Source: Stagnimonas aquatica (GTDB lineage: Bacteria > Pseudomonadota > Gammaproteobacteria > Nevskiales > Nevskiaceae). Taken from it: a stretch of DNA of 64,000 nucleotides. The stretch covers positions 979,434 through 1,043,433 of the forward strand of contig NZ_RJVO01000001.1 in NCBI RefSeq assembly GCF_003730135.1. Direction: 5' to 3'. The notes below the pieces were generated by a model, which saw only the letters and a list, made by a program, of their open reading frames with translations, was not told the DNA's origin and did no database searches. This document shows positions 9,158 to 20,437 of this stretch, piece by piece (the first letter of the stretch is position 1; each line of letters starts with the position of its first letter). The position numbers were made by a program, and so were the translations under genes.

Positions 9158-9894
9158 CAGTGGCTAGGGTTGTTCTGCAGCCGCTTGCGCATGCGGATGT
9201 TGAGCATTTCCACCGCCACCGAGAAGCCCATCGCGAAGTAGACATAGGCCTTGGGCACGTGGAAGCCCATGCCTTCGCCGATCAGCACCATGCCGATCAT
9301 GATCAGGAACGACAGCGCCAGGATCTTGATGGTCGGGTGCTCCTCCACGAAACGCGACACCGCGCCAGCGAAGAACATCATCACGCCGATGGCGATGATG
9401 ATGGCGGTGACCATCACCGGCACATTGTTGGTCATGCCCACGGCGGTGATCACCGAGTCGAGCGAGAACACGATGTCGAGGATCATGATCTGCACGATCA
9501 CGCTGGCGAAGCTGATGCTGGCGACCTTGCCGATGACGTCTTCGGGGCCATGCCCGCCGTCGGTGCTCTCCACCTGTTCGTGGATTTCCAGCGCGCTCTT
9601 GCCGAGCAGGAACAGACCGCCGCCGAGCAGGATCAGGTCGCGACCGGAAATGGCGTGGCCGGCGAGATGGAACAGCGGCTCGGTGAGGCGGGCCAGCCAG
9701 GCCAGCGACATCAGCAGGGCAATGCGGGTCAGACAGGCGCCGGCCAAGCCGATGATGCGGGCGCGGGCGCGCTGATGCTCGGGCAGCTTGTTGGCCATGA
9801 TCGACAGGAAAATGATGTTGTCGATGCCGAGCACGATTTCCAGGGCCGCCAGGGTGATGAGGGCGATCCAGAGTTCGGGATTGGAGAAGTCCAC
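9157..9894 (-). CDS. TerC-family integral membrane protein
   Basis: A roughly 245-residue protein with seven or more hydrophobic helices and the two acidic TerC signatures: EIVLGIDNIIFLS near the N-terminus and LDIVFSLDSVITAVG in the second half, both with intramembrane Asp/Glu expected to coordinate metal. TerC proteins export manganese or protect against metal and tellurite stress at the inner membrane. The open frame extends to 9972, but family members usually begin just before the first helix, so I chose the GTG at 9894; the start remains uncertain. It overlaps the sensor kinase gene by four bases, an unusual pairing that hints the kinase may respond to metal or envelope conditions. Confidence 0.85.
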   Translation of the reverse strand: MDFSNPELWIALITLAALEIVLGIDNIIFLSIMANKLPEHQRARARIIGLAGACLTRIALLMSLAWLARLTEPLFHLAGHAISGRDLILLGGGLFLLGKSALEIHEQVESTDGGHGPEDVIGKVASISFASVIVQIMILDIVFSLDSVITAVGMTNNVPVMVTAIIIAIGVMMFFAGAVSRFVEEHPTIKILALSFLIMIGMVLIGEGMGFHVPKAYVYFAMGFSVAVEMLNIRMRKRLQNNPSH

Positions 9895-10073
9895 GTGAAG
9901 TTTTACAACGGGTGATCGAGCGTGATTGCTCTGTCGGGATGATACCGGGGCGGCGCGCCGGCGGCGCGTCATCGTTCCTTCATCGGCCCGTCATGCGGCC
10001 GTCGCCGGACTGTCACGAGGTCATTACCGCCGGGGCCTAGTCTGCGAGGCCTATAAAAAGACCGGAGCCGGAC

Positions 10074-11222
10074 ATGCGGATAGCCTACGGAGTGATGGGA
10101 TACGGGCGCGGCCACGCCATGCGCAGCCTGAGCGTGCTGCCGGCCCTGATGCGCGAGCACGAGGTGACGGTATTCACCTCCAACGATGCCTACGAGGTGC
10201 TGGCGCCGCACTTCCCCACCGTGCGCATCCCGATGATCGGCTACCGCTACAACGACCGGGGCGGCCATTCGGCGCTCAGGACGGTGGTGGACAACCTGTC
10301 GCCGATGGCCGACCTGCTGCTGCGCGGCCACGGCATGGAGCAGGTCGAGCGCGAGTTCAAGGAGCGCGGCATCCAGCTGGTCATCAGCGACTCCGAGGCC
10401 TGGACCCACCGCGCCGCGAGGCGCCTGGGCATCCCGCGCATCAGCTTCGACCACGTCGGCATCCTCGCCTACTGCAAGCCGCATTTTCCGCCCGACCTCT
10501 GGCATCTGGGCATGCGCGATGCCCTCGGCTACCGGGCGGCGATGGGGGTGCCGGAGCGCATCCTGATCTCCAGCTTCTACCAGGCCGAGCCCAAGTACCC
10601 GGGGGTCAAGATCGTCGGGCCGATGCTGCGCGACGAGGTGCTGCGGGTGAAGCCCGGGCGCGGCGATTTTCTGCTCGCCTACTTCAACAAGGGCCAGCAC
10701 CAGTACCTGCCGCACATCGACCGCGCGCTGCGCCTGCTCGACATCCCGGTGGTGATCTACGGCACCCCGCACCGGGGCAAGGTCGAGAACCTCGACTTCC
10801 GCGCCCCCAGCAACGAGTGGTTCGTGCACGACCTCGCCAACTGCCGGGCGGTGCTGTCCACCGCCGGCAACCAGACCATCGGCGAGGCCATCCACTTCGG
10901 CAAGCCGATCCTGGCGGTGCCCGAAGACGCCTTCGAGCAGCGACTCAACGCCCACCTGATCGAGCGCATGGGCGTGGGCATGAAGGCCAGCCTGCGCGGC
11001 CTCACGCCCAGCGATGTTGATCGCTTCCTCGCCAACGAGGACTACTACCGCTCGAACATGAAGGGGCGCATCAAGGACGGCCGTGGCGAGGCTCTGCAGA
11101 CGCTCAACCACTTCATCGCCGAGTTGGCGCCGCCGCGCGCCGCCGGTAGCCGCAAGCCGGCGACCACGGCCAGCCGCGAGCTGGTCGGTGTGCCGGGCAC
11201 GGTGCTGCCCAAGGCGCTGTAG
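10074..11222 (+). CDS. MurG-like glycosyltransferase (MJ1255/VC2487 type)
   Basis: A 382-residue two-domain GT-B protein. The N-terminus YGVMGYGRGHAMRS is the glycine-rich loop of GT28/MurG-like transferases, and the C-terminal half carries the nucleotide-sugar site STAGNQTIGEAIHFGKPIL followed by the acidic PEDAFEQ. Members of this family transfer a sugar to an envelope lipid or polysaccharide; donor and acceptor are not predictable here. It is cytoplasmic or membrane-peripheral and stands alone, divergent from terC and convergent with tamB. The ATG at 10074 is followed immediately by the Rossmann strand, which supports the start. Confidence 0.82.
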   Translation: MRIAYGVMGYGRGHAMRSLSVLPALMREHEVTVFTSNDAYEVLAPHFPTVRIPMIGYRYNDRGGHSALRTVVDNLSPMADLLLRGHGMEQVEREFKERGIQLVISDSEAWTHRAARRLGIPRISFDHVGILAYCKPHFPPDLWHLGMRDALGYRAAMGVPERILISSFYQAEPKYPGVKIVGPMLRDEVLRVKPGRGDFLLAYFNKGQHQYLPHIDRALRLLDIPVVIYGTPHRGKVENLDFRAPSNEWFVHDLANCRAVLSTAGNQTIGEAIHFGKPILAVPEDAFEQRLNAHLIERMGVGMKASLRGLTPSDVDRFLANEDYYRSNMKGRIKDGRGEALQTLNHFIAELAPPRAAGSRKPATTASRELVGVPGTVLPKAL

Positions 11223-11240
11223 GGTGCTGTCGGCGGGCGC

Positions 11241-14200
11241 TCAGCGCTCGCGTGAATACAGCAGGTCGCCGCCGGCTTCCTGGCCGGATTCGGTGCGCAG
11301 CTTGAAGCCCTTGCCGAGGTCGTAGAGCAGGCGCAGCACGTTGCCGTTGGCGAACAGGCCGACGCCGTAGCTGACGTAGAGCTTGGGCGAGAGGTACTTG
11401 CCGACCGTGAAGCGCGCCTGGTCGCTGCTCTCGCCGGCCTCGGCGCCGAGGCTGATGGTGTCGATGCCCAGGCCACGGGTCAGCTTCTTGGCCAACTGGT
11501 CGCCGCCGGCCAGGCCCAGCGACAGCGCTGCCGCCGCCGCCGAGAAGTCGCCGCCGGACTCCAGCGGCCGGCCCAGCAGCAGCCAGCCGAGTTGCTGCTC
11601 CTGGGTCATCACCGGGCTGGAGCTGAGGTCGAAGCTGGGTTTGTCGAGGGTGCCGCGCACGTGCAGGGTGACGGTGACATCGTCATTGGGCTTGCGCACC
11701 GCGCGCAGATCCACCGCCGGCTTGTCGAGCGGGCCGTTGAACAGGATGCGGCCGGTGGAGAGCTGCAAGTCCTGGCCGTAAGCCTTGTACACCGCGTCCA
11801 GCAGTTGCAGCTCGCCATAGGCCTGGGTGCCGCTGCCACCCTCGCGTTCCAGCACGGTGAGGTCGCCGCCGATGCGCGCCTTCAGGCCGAAGCCGGAGAA
11901 GCGCACGGCGTCGCCGAGCCGGACCTTCACGGTCGCCGCCAGCGGCAGGCTCTTCTCGCGCGGCTCCTCGCCGACGATCACCTGATCGCTGCTGGCGCTG
12001 ACCACGCCGCCGCCGAGCTTGCGCGGGGTGATTTCGGCGCGCGGCACCAGCACCTCGCCGGCCAGGCTCATGGCCTCGGCGCTGCGCTCGAAGTGCAGTT
12101 GCGGCGATACCCAGACCCGCGCGTCGGGCAGGTTGGCGACCTGCAGCTGATCGCCCTGGATGTCCAGGTTGACGGTCTGCGCGCGCAGATCGGCCTGGCC
12201 ACGGACCTGCAGACGGCCGTCGCCGGAGCGCAGGCCGGCTTCGATCTGCAAGGGGCTGTCGAAGCCACCGCGCAGCTCCGCGCGCAGCTCTTGCAGCAGG
12301 ATGCCGGCGGCTTCGATGCGCGCCTGGCCGTCGCTGAGGCTCAGCAGGCCATCGACCAGCGGTGCCCCCAGGCTGCCGCCGAGGCTGAAATCGCCCTGCA
12401 CGCGGCCGGCCAGCTGGGTGACGCCGGGCAGCAGCGGCTCGGCCCAGCCCAGCTCCGGCACCGACAGCCGCACCTGGCCGCTCAGCGGCAGCTCGGCGAA
12501 GGCGCTGTCGCGCACCGGCAGGCTGGCGTTGGCGCTGAGGGCGAGATGGTCGAGCCGCAGCTCGGCGGCGGCGCGCCAGTTGCCGCCGTCCTGCCGCAGC
12601 GAGAGCTGGCCGGCCTGCAACTGCTGGTCGGGCGCGCCCGGCAGCCGCAGTCGGCCGGCGCGGTTCTGCAGCTGCACGTCGAGCCGGGTCGGCGTGCTGC
12701 CGCGCAACTCCACCAGGGCCTGGCCGTCGAGCACGGTTTCCACCGCCAGACCTTCGGGCAGCAGGCCGTTGAACTGCGCGGTGTCGATGCCGGCCAGCGT
12801 GGCCTCCACATGCAGCAGCGGCGGCGCGCGGCGCAGGCTCAGGCAGGCGCGGCCGCTGCCGTCGAGGCGCCAGCAGGTCTGGGCCAGCTGCTGGAGCGCG
12901 GCATCGAGCTGCACGGCGGCGGGGGCCTCCTGCGACCAGGCCGCGCCCAGAGGAGGCTGTAGACGACTGCTGCTGAGCTGGCCGCGCCAGCGCCGCTGGG
13001 CGAGATCGAGGCCGCCGTCGGCGCTCAGCTCCAGGCGGCTGCGGGGGGCGCTCAACTGGGCGTCGAGGCCGATGCGATGCTGCTCGGCGCGGCCGTCCAG
13101 ATTCAGCCGCAGGCTTTGCAGGTGGGTGTCGCCGCTGACCAGGCCCTCGGCCCGCAGTTCTGCTTTCGAGGGCCGCTGCGGGTCGTAGTCGATGTCGAGG
13201 TCCAGGCGCGCCAGTTGCTGATCCTGATAGCGCAGCTTCTGCGCGCCGCCGACCGCGCGCAGCGCCGGATTGCCGGGCTCGCCCTGAGCCTGGACCTTGA
13301 GTTGCAGGGCGCCCGCCAGTTCCGGCAGCAGGCTGCGCAGATCGCTGGCGGCCAGCTCGGCCTGGGCGTCGAGTCGCGGCAGCAACTGGCCGCGCAGTTG
13401 CAGGCGGGCGCTGCCGCTGCGCAGATCGAGCTGGTCCAGCGCCAGCCGGGTCTCGCCGTCGTGCGCCTCGGCCTGGCCGCCGAGTTCCAGCGTCAGCGGA
13501 TAGCCGCGCAGCCGGGAGTCGCGGAGCCGGCCGCTGAACTGCACCTGCGGCCGCGCCGCGTCGCCCAGCGTATGGGCGGCGATCAGGCCGTTGAGCTGAC
13601 CGGGAAAGTCCGGGAACAGCAGCCCCGGATTGAGCTGTTCCAGCCGCGCCTCGGCCTCGACGCTCAGCGCCGGCGACCACTGCACGCGGCCCTGCGCGCT
13701 GAGTCCACCCTGGTCGCCGTGGCCGCTGAGCCGCAGATGATCCAGCCGCAACTGGTCGGCGCTGAGCTGGGCGCCGGCGGTCAGACCGACTTCCAGCGCG
13801 GTGGTCTGGGCCTCGGCCGGCAGCGCCGCGCGCAGGCGGCCTTGCAGGTCGATGCGCGCCTGCACGGCCTCGGTGAGCACCCCGTGCAGGCCCAGTCGCA
13901 ATTGCGGCATCTCCACCTGCGCCGGCCCGGTGAGCGGCCAGCGCAGGCGGCGCGCGCCAAGGCCGAGGTGGCTCTCGCCGCCCATCAGGCCCAGCCGGCC
14001 CTGCACCACCACCACTCCGGGGCCGCTCAGTTGCAGGGGCTCGAAGCGCAGCGCCTCGGGTTCCAGCACCAGCTCGCCGCTGGCCAGCAGCGGGCCGCTG
14101 AGCGCGTGGCTGGCGCTCAGCCGCTCGATGTGGATGCGCTCCTTGCGCCAGCGCAGGCGCGCCGCGAGGTCGCTCACCACCAGCGGCTCGGTGTCGGGCG

Positions 14201-14642
14201 GATCGTCGCTGTGGAACAGCTCGAAGCGCGCCAGCCGGGCGTCGTCCACCCGCAGCCGCAAGGGCAACTGCGTGAGCAGGGGCTCGGGCGGCGTGGGCGG
14301 CGTCGGCTTCAGGGTCAGGCGCAGATGGCCGGCGTCGAACCTGCTGATCCGCAACTGCCCGACATGCAGGCGCGAGGGGCGCCAATCGAGGTCGAGGCGG
14401 TCCAGCTCCAGCCGCGCGGCCTCGTTCTCGAACACCAGGCCTTCCAGGTGCAATGGCCCGAACAGGCCGCCGCTGGCCTCGGCGACCTGCAACTGGCCGG
14501 GTGGCAGCAGGCGCTGCGCCAGTTCCACCGCCAACGGCGCGCCGGCGACGCCCAGGTAGGCCAGCGCCACCACGGTCAGCACCAGGCTGCCGCCGAACAG
14601 GGCGAACAGCAGGGTCAGCAGCAGATGCAGGGCTTTTTTCAC
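11241..14642 (-). CDS. tamB: Translocation and assembly module protein TamB
   Basis: The 1133-residue protein has one N-terminal signal-anchor helix (about 7-30) and then a long repetitive beta-rich region with many alternating L-x-L strands, as expected for the taco-like beta-helix of AsmA/TamB proteins. It ends with the conserved DUF490 tail, including SDQVIVGEE, RILFNGPLDKPAVDLRA, QEQQLGWLLLG and a final GGDLLYSRE. TamB is anchored in the inner membrane, spans the periplasm and works with TamA in outer-membrane protein insertion and phospholipid transport. It overlaps tamA by four bases (ATGA at 14639-14642), so the two are coupled. Length is close to that of other family members. Confidence 0.95.
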   Translation of the reverse strand: MKKALHLLLTLLFALFGGSLVLTVVALAYLGVAGAPLAVELAQRLLPPGQLQVAEASGGLFGPLHLEGLVFENEAARLELDRLDLDWRPSRLHVGQLRISRFDAGHLRLTLKPTPPTPPEPLLTQLPLRLRVDDARLARFELFHSDDPPDTEPLVVSDLAARLRWRKERIHIERLSASHALSGPLLASGELVLEPEALRFEPLQLSGPGVVVVQGRLGLMGGESHLGLGARRLRWPLTGPAQVEMPQLRLGLHGVLTEAVQARIDLQGRLRAALPAEAQTTALEVGLTAGAQLSADQLRLDHLRLSGHGDQGGLSAQGRVQWSPALSVEAEARLEQLNPGLLFPDFPGQLNGLIAAHTLGDAARPQVQFSGRLRDSRLRGYPLTLELGGQAEAHDGETRLALDQLDLRSGSARLQLRGQLLPRLDAQAELAASDLRSLLPELAGALQLKVQAQGEPGNPALRAVGGAQKLRYQDQQLARLDLDIDYDPQRPSKAELRAEGLVSGDTHLQSLRLNLDGRAEQHRIGLDAQLSAPRSRLELSADGGLDLAQRRWRGQLSSSRLQPPLGAAWSQEAPAAVQLDAALQQLAQTCWRLDGSGRACLSLRRAPPLLHVEATLAGIDTAQFNGLLPEGLAVETVLDGQALVELRGSTPTRLDVQLQNRAGRLRLPGAPDQQLQAGQLSLRQDGGNWRAAAELRLDHLALSANASLPVRDSAFAELPLSGQVRLSVPELGWAEPLLPGVTQLAGRVQGDFSLGGSLGAPLVDGLLSLSDGQARIEAAGILLQELRAELRGGFDSPLQIEAGLRSGDGRLQVRGQADLRAQTVNLDIQGDQLQVANLPDARVWVSPQLHFERSAEAMSLAGEVLVPRAEITPRKLGGGVVSASSDQVIVGEEPREKSLPLAATVKVRLGDAVRFSGFGLKARIGGDLTVLEREGGSGTQAYGELQLLDAVYKAYGQDLQLSTGRILFNGPLDKPAVDLRAVRKPNDDVTVTLHVRGTLDKPSFDLSSSPVMTQEQQLGWLLLGRPLESGGDFSAAAAALSLGLAGGDQLAKKLTRGLGIDTISLGAEAGESSDQARFTVGKYLSPKLYVSYGVGLFANGNVLRLLYDLGKGFKLRTESGQEAGGDLLYSRER

Positions 14643-16543
14643 AGGCCCACCCTCACGCCCAGGTGCAGGCGCACCACCGGCTCGTCGGGGTCGAGCGGGT
14701 GGGCGAGATCGACGGTGACGCTGCCGAACGGCGCGCGGTAGCGCAGGCCGATGCCGACGCCGAAGTGCAGCTCGGGTGCCGGCGAGTCGCCGACACCGCC
14801 GGCATCACCGAACAGCGCCAGGCCCAGGGCGCCCTTGATCGCCTGCTCGGCCTCGATGCTGAAGACGTTGAGATAGCGGCCGCCGATGACGCCGCCGTTG
14901 TCGTCGCGCGAGGCGCCGATCGCCTGGTAGTTGTAGCCGCGCACCGACTGATCGCCACCGGCGAAGAAGCGCTCGTCCGGCGGCAGCTTGTTGAACTCGG
15001 CGGCGGCGGTGGCGCCGATCTCCACCCGCGCCAGCAGACGGCCCTCGCGCCACAGCGGCAGCGCGCCCTTCAGCCGTACCCGGCCTTGCAGGAAGCTGGC
15101 GTCGGAGATCAGCCCCTTCTGGCCGCCGTGGGTATCGGCCCAGACGCTGAAGCCGTAGCGGGCGTAGGCCGGGTCGTCGAGCCATTGCCGCGACAGTGTC
15201 AGGCCCGGTGCCAGCACCGAGACCGCGCTGTCCTCGCCCTCGTTGAAGTCGAACAGCGAGCGCTGGAACTTGAGGTAGTAGCGGCGATCCCAGTTGCCGT
15301 CGAGCCGGTTGATGCTGGTGGCGAGGCTGTATTTGCGCTCCACGCCGTAGCTCAATTTCTCTTCGCCGGCATCACCGGAGATACCCACGTACTCGCCCGG
15401 CTCGCTGCCGATCGGCACCCGGTATTCGCCGCTGGCGCCGGACAGCTTCTGCGAGGCGCGCACCGTCACCCGCAGCTTGTGGCCGCGCTGGTTGAGGCGG
15501 CGGAACTCGGTGCCCACCGAGGCGCGGGCGCCGGTATCGGTGCCATAGCCGAGGCCGAAGTCGTCGCGCCGGGACTTGGAATGCTCGACCCGCACCTGCA
15601 CCGGAATGCGCTGGCCGACCGCCTGCTCGCGCAGGCCGCCGACCTCGACCTTGGCGAAGTAGTCGAGATCGGTGAGGGCGAACTGGGTGTCGAGCAGCTT
15701 CTGCTGCGAGTAGGGCTCCCCGGGCACCAGACGCAGATACCGGCGGATGACATCCTCGTCGATGCGGCTGTCGCCCTCGATCCGCACCTCGCCGAACTGC
15801 CATTGCGGGCCGGTCTCCAGCACCAGCACTGCCAGCGCCGTGCCCTGTTCGGGATCAACGCGCAGCTCGGCGTGGCTGAAGCTGGCGTCCAGATAGCCTT
15901 CGCCATGCGCCAGCGCCAGCAGGCGATCCTTGCTGTCTTCGTACTCGGCGTGCTGCAGGCGCGCGCCCGGCGGCGGCCCAAGCTCGCGGCTGCGCGCGCG
16001 CAGGGCCGCGGCGCCGGGGCCGGTCAGCTCGATCTGCGCCGGCAGCCAGTGCACCGCCGGGCCGTGATCGACCTGGTAGTAGGCGAAGTAGTCCTTCGGC
16101 CCTCCTTCCAGGCGCTTGTTGATCGTCGGCCGGTAGTAGCCATAGGGCTGCAAGGACTTGCCGATGCTCTTCTCGGCCTCGTCGTGCAGGGTCTTGAGGC
16201 GATTCGGCACCAGGCCTTCGCGCTGGTCTTCGGCCACGTAGCCGAGCCAGTTGTAGGCATTGGTCAGCTCCGGCTCTTCCAGCCCGGTGATGCGGAAGTC
16301 CACCGTCACCCGCTCCACCGCTGCCGCGCGCGGCGGATCGACGCTGACCGCCGTCGTCGGCCCGGCGGGCTCGGTGGCCGGCACTGTCGCGGCGGGTTCG
16401 GGCGTCGCGGATTCCGCCACGGCGGGTTCGGCCGGCGCAGACGCGGCCGGCGGTTCGGGAGAGGCCTCCTGCGCCCGCGCCAGGCACGACGCGAGCGCCA
16501 GCAGCAAGGCGGGCGTGGCGGTGCGGAAGACGTGCAGGCTCAT
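14639..16543 (-). CDS. tamA: Translocation and assembly module outer-membrane protein TamA
   Basis: A 634-residue Omp85-family protein. I chose the ATG at 16543 because it begins a good signal peptide ending at ARAQE; a Pro/Ala/Glu-rich spacer follows, then three POTRA-like repeats (about 75-300) and a 16-strand barrel ending in the typical aromatic-poor tail VVRLHLGVRVGL. The barrel contains the Omp85 motif region FFAGGDQSVRGYNY, the VRGY loop that inserts into the barrel. TamA sits in the outer membrane and docks TamB, whose gene follows with a four-base overlap. The longer open frame upstream of 16543 lacks a signal peptide and was not used. Confidence 0.95.
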   Translation of the reverse strand: MSLHVFRTATPALLLALASCLARAQEASPEPPAASAPAEPAVAESATPEPAATVPATEPAGPTTAVSVDPPRAAAVERVTVDFRITGLEEPELTNAYNWLGYVAEDQREGLVPNRLKTLHDEAEKSIGKSLQPYGYYRPTINKRLEGGPKDYFAYYQVDHGPAVHWLPAQIELTGPGAAALRARSRELGPPPGARLQHAEYEDSKDRLLALAHGEGYLDASFSHAELRVDPEQGTALAVLVLETGPQWQFGEVRIEGDSRIDEDVIRRYLRLVPGEPYSQQKLLDTQFALTDLDYFAKVEVGGLREQAVGQRIPVQVRVEHSKSRRDDFGLGYGTDTGARASVGTEFRRLNQRGHKLRVTVRASQKLSGASGEYRVPIGSEPGEYVGISGDAGEEKLSYGVERKYSLATSINRLDGNWDRRYYLKFQRSLFDFNEGEDSAVSVLAPGLTLSRQWLDDPAYARYGFSVWADTHGGQKGLISDASFLQGRVRLKGALPLWREGRLLARVEIGATAAAEFNKLPPDERFFAGGDQSVRGYNYQAIGASRDDNGGVIGGRYLNVFSIEAEQAIKGALGLALFGDAGGVGDSPAPELHFGVGIGLRYRAPFGSVTVDLAHPLDPDEPVVRLHLGVRVGL

Positions 16544-16616
16544 ACGGAGTCGGGAGCAGACAGGCCCTGCATTGTGCGCCAGCACGAGGCGCGGCTGGGG
16601 CCTGGCGTCCGCCCGA

Positions 16617-17516
16617 TCAGGCCGCGCTGGCGGCCGGTGCCTCGCCCACACCCTCGCCGACCAGCCAGCTGGCCGCCGGGGCGCCACCGCCACCGAGGCT
16701 GGCGAAGTCGAACAGCGCGCGGTCGCCGAGCTGGCTGGGCGCGACATTGCACATGGCGCGGAAGATGGTCTCGGTGCGGCCGGGCCATTCGCGTTCCCAC
16801 TCGGTCATCATCCGGCGCACCTGCTTGCGCTGGAGCTGCTCCTGCGAGCCGCAGAGATTGCAGGGGATGATCGGGAAGGCCCGCTCGGCGGCGTAGGCGG
16901 CGATGTCGTCCTCGCGGCAATAGGCCAGCGGGCGGATCACCACGTTGGCGCCGTCGTCCGAGAGCAGCTTGGGCGGCATGCCCGCGAGCTTGCCGCCGAA
17001 GAACAGGTTGAGGAAGAAGGTCGAGACGATGTCGTCGCGGTGATGGCCCAGCGCGATGCGGTTGTAGCCTTCCTGCTTGGCAAAGGTATAGAGCGCGCCG
17101 CGCCGCAGCCGCGAGCACAGCGAGCACATGGTCTTGCCCTCGGGGATGTTGCGCTTCACCACCGAGTAGGTGTCCTGCTCCAGGATCGTGTACGGCACGC
17201 CCTTGGCTTTCAGGTACTCAGGCAGGATGTGCTCGGGAAAGTCCGGCTGCTTCTGGTCGAGGTTGACCGCGTGCAGCTCGAAGCGCACCGGCGCCTTGGC
17301 CTGCAAGTGCAGCAGGATGTCGAGCATGGTGTAGCTGTCCTTGCCGCCGGACAGGCAGACCATCACCCGGTCGCCCTCGCCGATCATCCCGTAATCCATG
17401 ATCGCCTGGCCGACATTGCGGCGCAGGCGCTTGGCCAGCTTGTTGGACTCCAGCCGCGCCTTCTCGGCCGGCGAAGCCGACTTGCGGGTGGGGAAATCGA
17501 CGAGGGTTTCTTGCAT
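16617..17516 (-). CDS. ttcA: tRNA 2-thiocytidine(32) biosynthesis protein TtcA
   Basis: A 299-residue PP-loop ATPase. The ATP-binding loop [10 protein letters not shown] starts at about residue 56, and cysteines in [10 protein letters not shown] and CNLCGSQ match the Fe-S cluster ligands of TtcA. The enzyme activates C32 of certain tRNAs with ATP and inserts sulfur. The start MQETLVDFP at 17516 fits the family; an upstream in-frame ATG at 17525 is possible. It lies downstream of the peptide transporter, from which it is separated by an intrinsic terminator, and upstream of tamA in the same orientation. Confidence 0.95.
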   Translation of the reverse strand: MQETLVDFPTRKSASPAEKARLESNKLAKRLRRNVGQAIMDYGMIGEGDRVMVCLSGGKDSYTMLDILLHLQAKAPVRFELHAVNLDQKQPDFPEHILPEYLKAKGVPYTILEQDTYSVVKRNIPEGKTMCSLCSRLRRGALYTFAKQEGYNRIALGHHRDDIVSTFFLNLFFGGKLAGMPPKLLSDDGANVVIRPLAYCREDDIAAYAAERAFPIIPCNLCGSQEQLQRKQVRRMMTEWEREWPGRTETIFRAMCNVAPSQLGDRALFDFASLGGGGAPAASWLVGEGVGEAPAASAA

Positions 17517-17558
17517 GGGCGACATTTTACCGTGCCGCCGACGCTGAGCCCCAGCCAA

Positions 17559-17587
17559 CAAAAAAGGCCGCGACGAGCGCGGCCTTG
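17559..17587 (-). terminator. Rho-independent terminator after the peptide transporter
   Basis: On the minus strand AAGGCCGCG, a five-base loop and CGCGGCCTT form a strong stem followed by a run of T. It lies 20 bases beyond the stop codon of the POT transporter and just before ttcA. Confidence 0.9.
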
Positions 17588-17606
17588 GGTGACGCGGCGA
17601 ACCGGC

Positions 17607-19436
<1,830 letters not shown>

Positions 19437-19522
19437 GGTGATGCGGGATTCGGGTATGGCCGGATGCTAGCACGCGGCATGCCGCGCTCCGGGGCGCCGA
19501 CGGGGACGCGCGTTCGGCCGCC

Positions 19523-20290
19523 TCAGGCCAGACCGGCGAGCGGCAGGAACAGCGCGCCGGCCTGGTCCCAGAAGCGGCGGAAACCGTAGTCCTCGAACCA
19601 GGCTTCCTCCGGCTCGTCGCGCGGTGCGGCGAGCAGGGCGAACACCGGCATGGCGTCGGCCGCCTCGGCCGAGCGCAGCACGGCATCGGCCAGCAGCAGG
19701 GCGCCGAGGCTGCGGCCCTGCAGACTGCGGTCCAGCGCCAGCCGGCCGAGCCGCAGCGCCGGCAGCGGCGGGCCGGCCAGCGCGCCGCCCCCCAGGCTGA
19801 TCGCGCTCAGGGTGTAGTAGCCCAGCACCCGGCTGGGCACCAGGGCGTCGGTGAGTACGTAGACGCGGGCCAGGTCGAAGCGCTCCTGGGTCAGCGCCTG
19901 GCGGTGCAGGAATTCGTTCTGGCGCTCGTCGCCGCAGTCGAAGCCGCCGAGTTCGTGGCGCGCCGGGTCCAGGCGCTGGAACAGCCCGGCCCAGGCCGAG
20001 TCCAGACTGCGGTGCCGGTGCAGCGCCTCGCGCAGCGCCGGGCTGTCCTGCGCCGGATCGCCGGCGTCGGCACGCAGCAGTCCCAGGTCGGCGGCGGACA
20101 GCTGCAACTCGGCGTTGTCGCCCAGCAGCCGTCGGGCTTCGGCGAGCGCCGAGGCGAGCACGAAGGCGGTCGCGTTGCTGCCCTTGAGGCTGGCGGCCTG
20201 GTTGATCAGCGCCTTGTCCTGCGGCGACAGGCGCATTTCCATGCGCGCCTCGGCCAAGGCCCGCACGGTGGATTTCCGATCCTGGTTCAT
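19523..20290 (-). CDS. Fused DUF1778 (TacA-like) antitoxin - GNAT (TacT-like) protein
   Basis: A single 255-residue frame contains both halves of a TacAT-type module. Residues 17-92 match DUF1778 antitoxins (RLSPQDKALINQAASLKG, then TAFVLASALAEARRLL, then the short LREAL helix that in free antitoxins clamps the toxin). Residues 106-251 match the GNAT toxin (HELGGFDCG, GYYTLSAISL, LGRLALDRSLQGRSLGALLL). In TacT-like toxins the acetyl-transfer step depends on a Tyr in an FYxxFGF motif; here it reads WFEDYGF, with Phe232 at that position. Two-gene versions acetylate aminoacyl-tRNA. The fusion may be a self-neutralised or domesticated acetyltransferase acting as a regulator. There is no frameshift or second gene nearby. 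Confidence 0.85.
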   Translation of the reverse strand: MNQDRKSTVRALAEARMEMRLSPQDKALINQAASLKGSNATAFVLASALAEARRLLGDNAELQLSAADLGLLRADAGDPAQDSPALREALHRHRSLDSAWAGLFQRLDPARHELGGFDCGDERQNEFLHRQALTQERFDLARVYVLTDALVPSRVLGYYTLSAISLGGGALAGPPLPALRLGRLALDRSLQGRSLGALLLADAVLRSAEAADAMPVFALLAAPRDEPEEAWFEDYGFRRFWDQAGALFLPLAGLA

Positions 20291-20367
20291 TTCCCGCCCC
20301 CGACAGCGGCCATGGCGGCCGTGGCCGGATTAAAGCGCATCGGCCTGCCGGGCGGCGAGGCCCGGAG

Positions 20368-20402
20368 CCAAAGAAAAGGCCGCCCGGTTGCCCGGACGGC
20401 CT
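20368..20402 (-). terminator. Rho-independent terminator after the TSP3 lipoprotein
   Basis: On the minus strand GGCCGTCCGGG, a short loop and CCGGGCGGCC form a stem followed by TTTTCTTT. It lies 35 bases after the stop codon at 20438. Confidence 0.85.
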
Positions 20403-20437
20403 GGATCCACCCGATCAGCGGGCCTGGCCCGCGGGCT

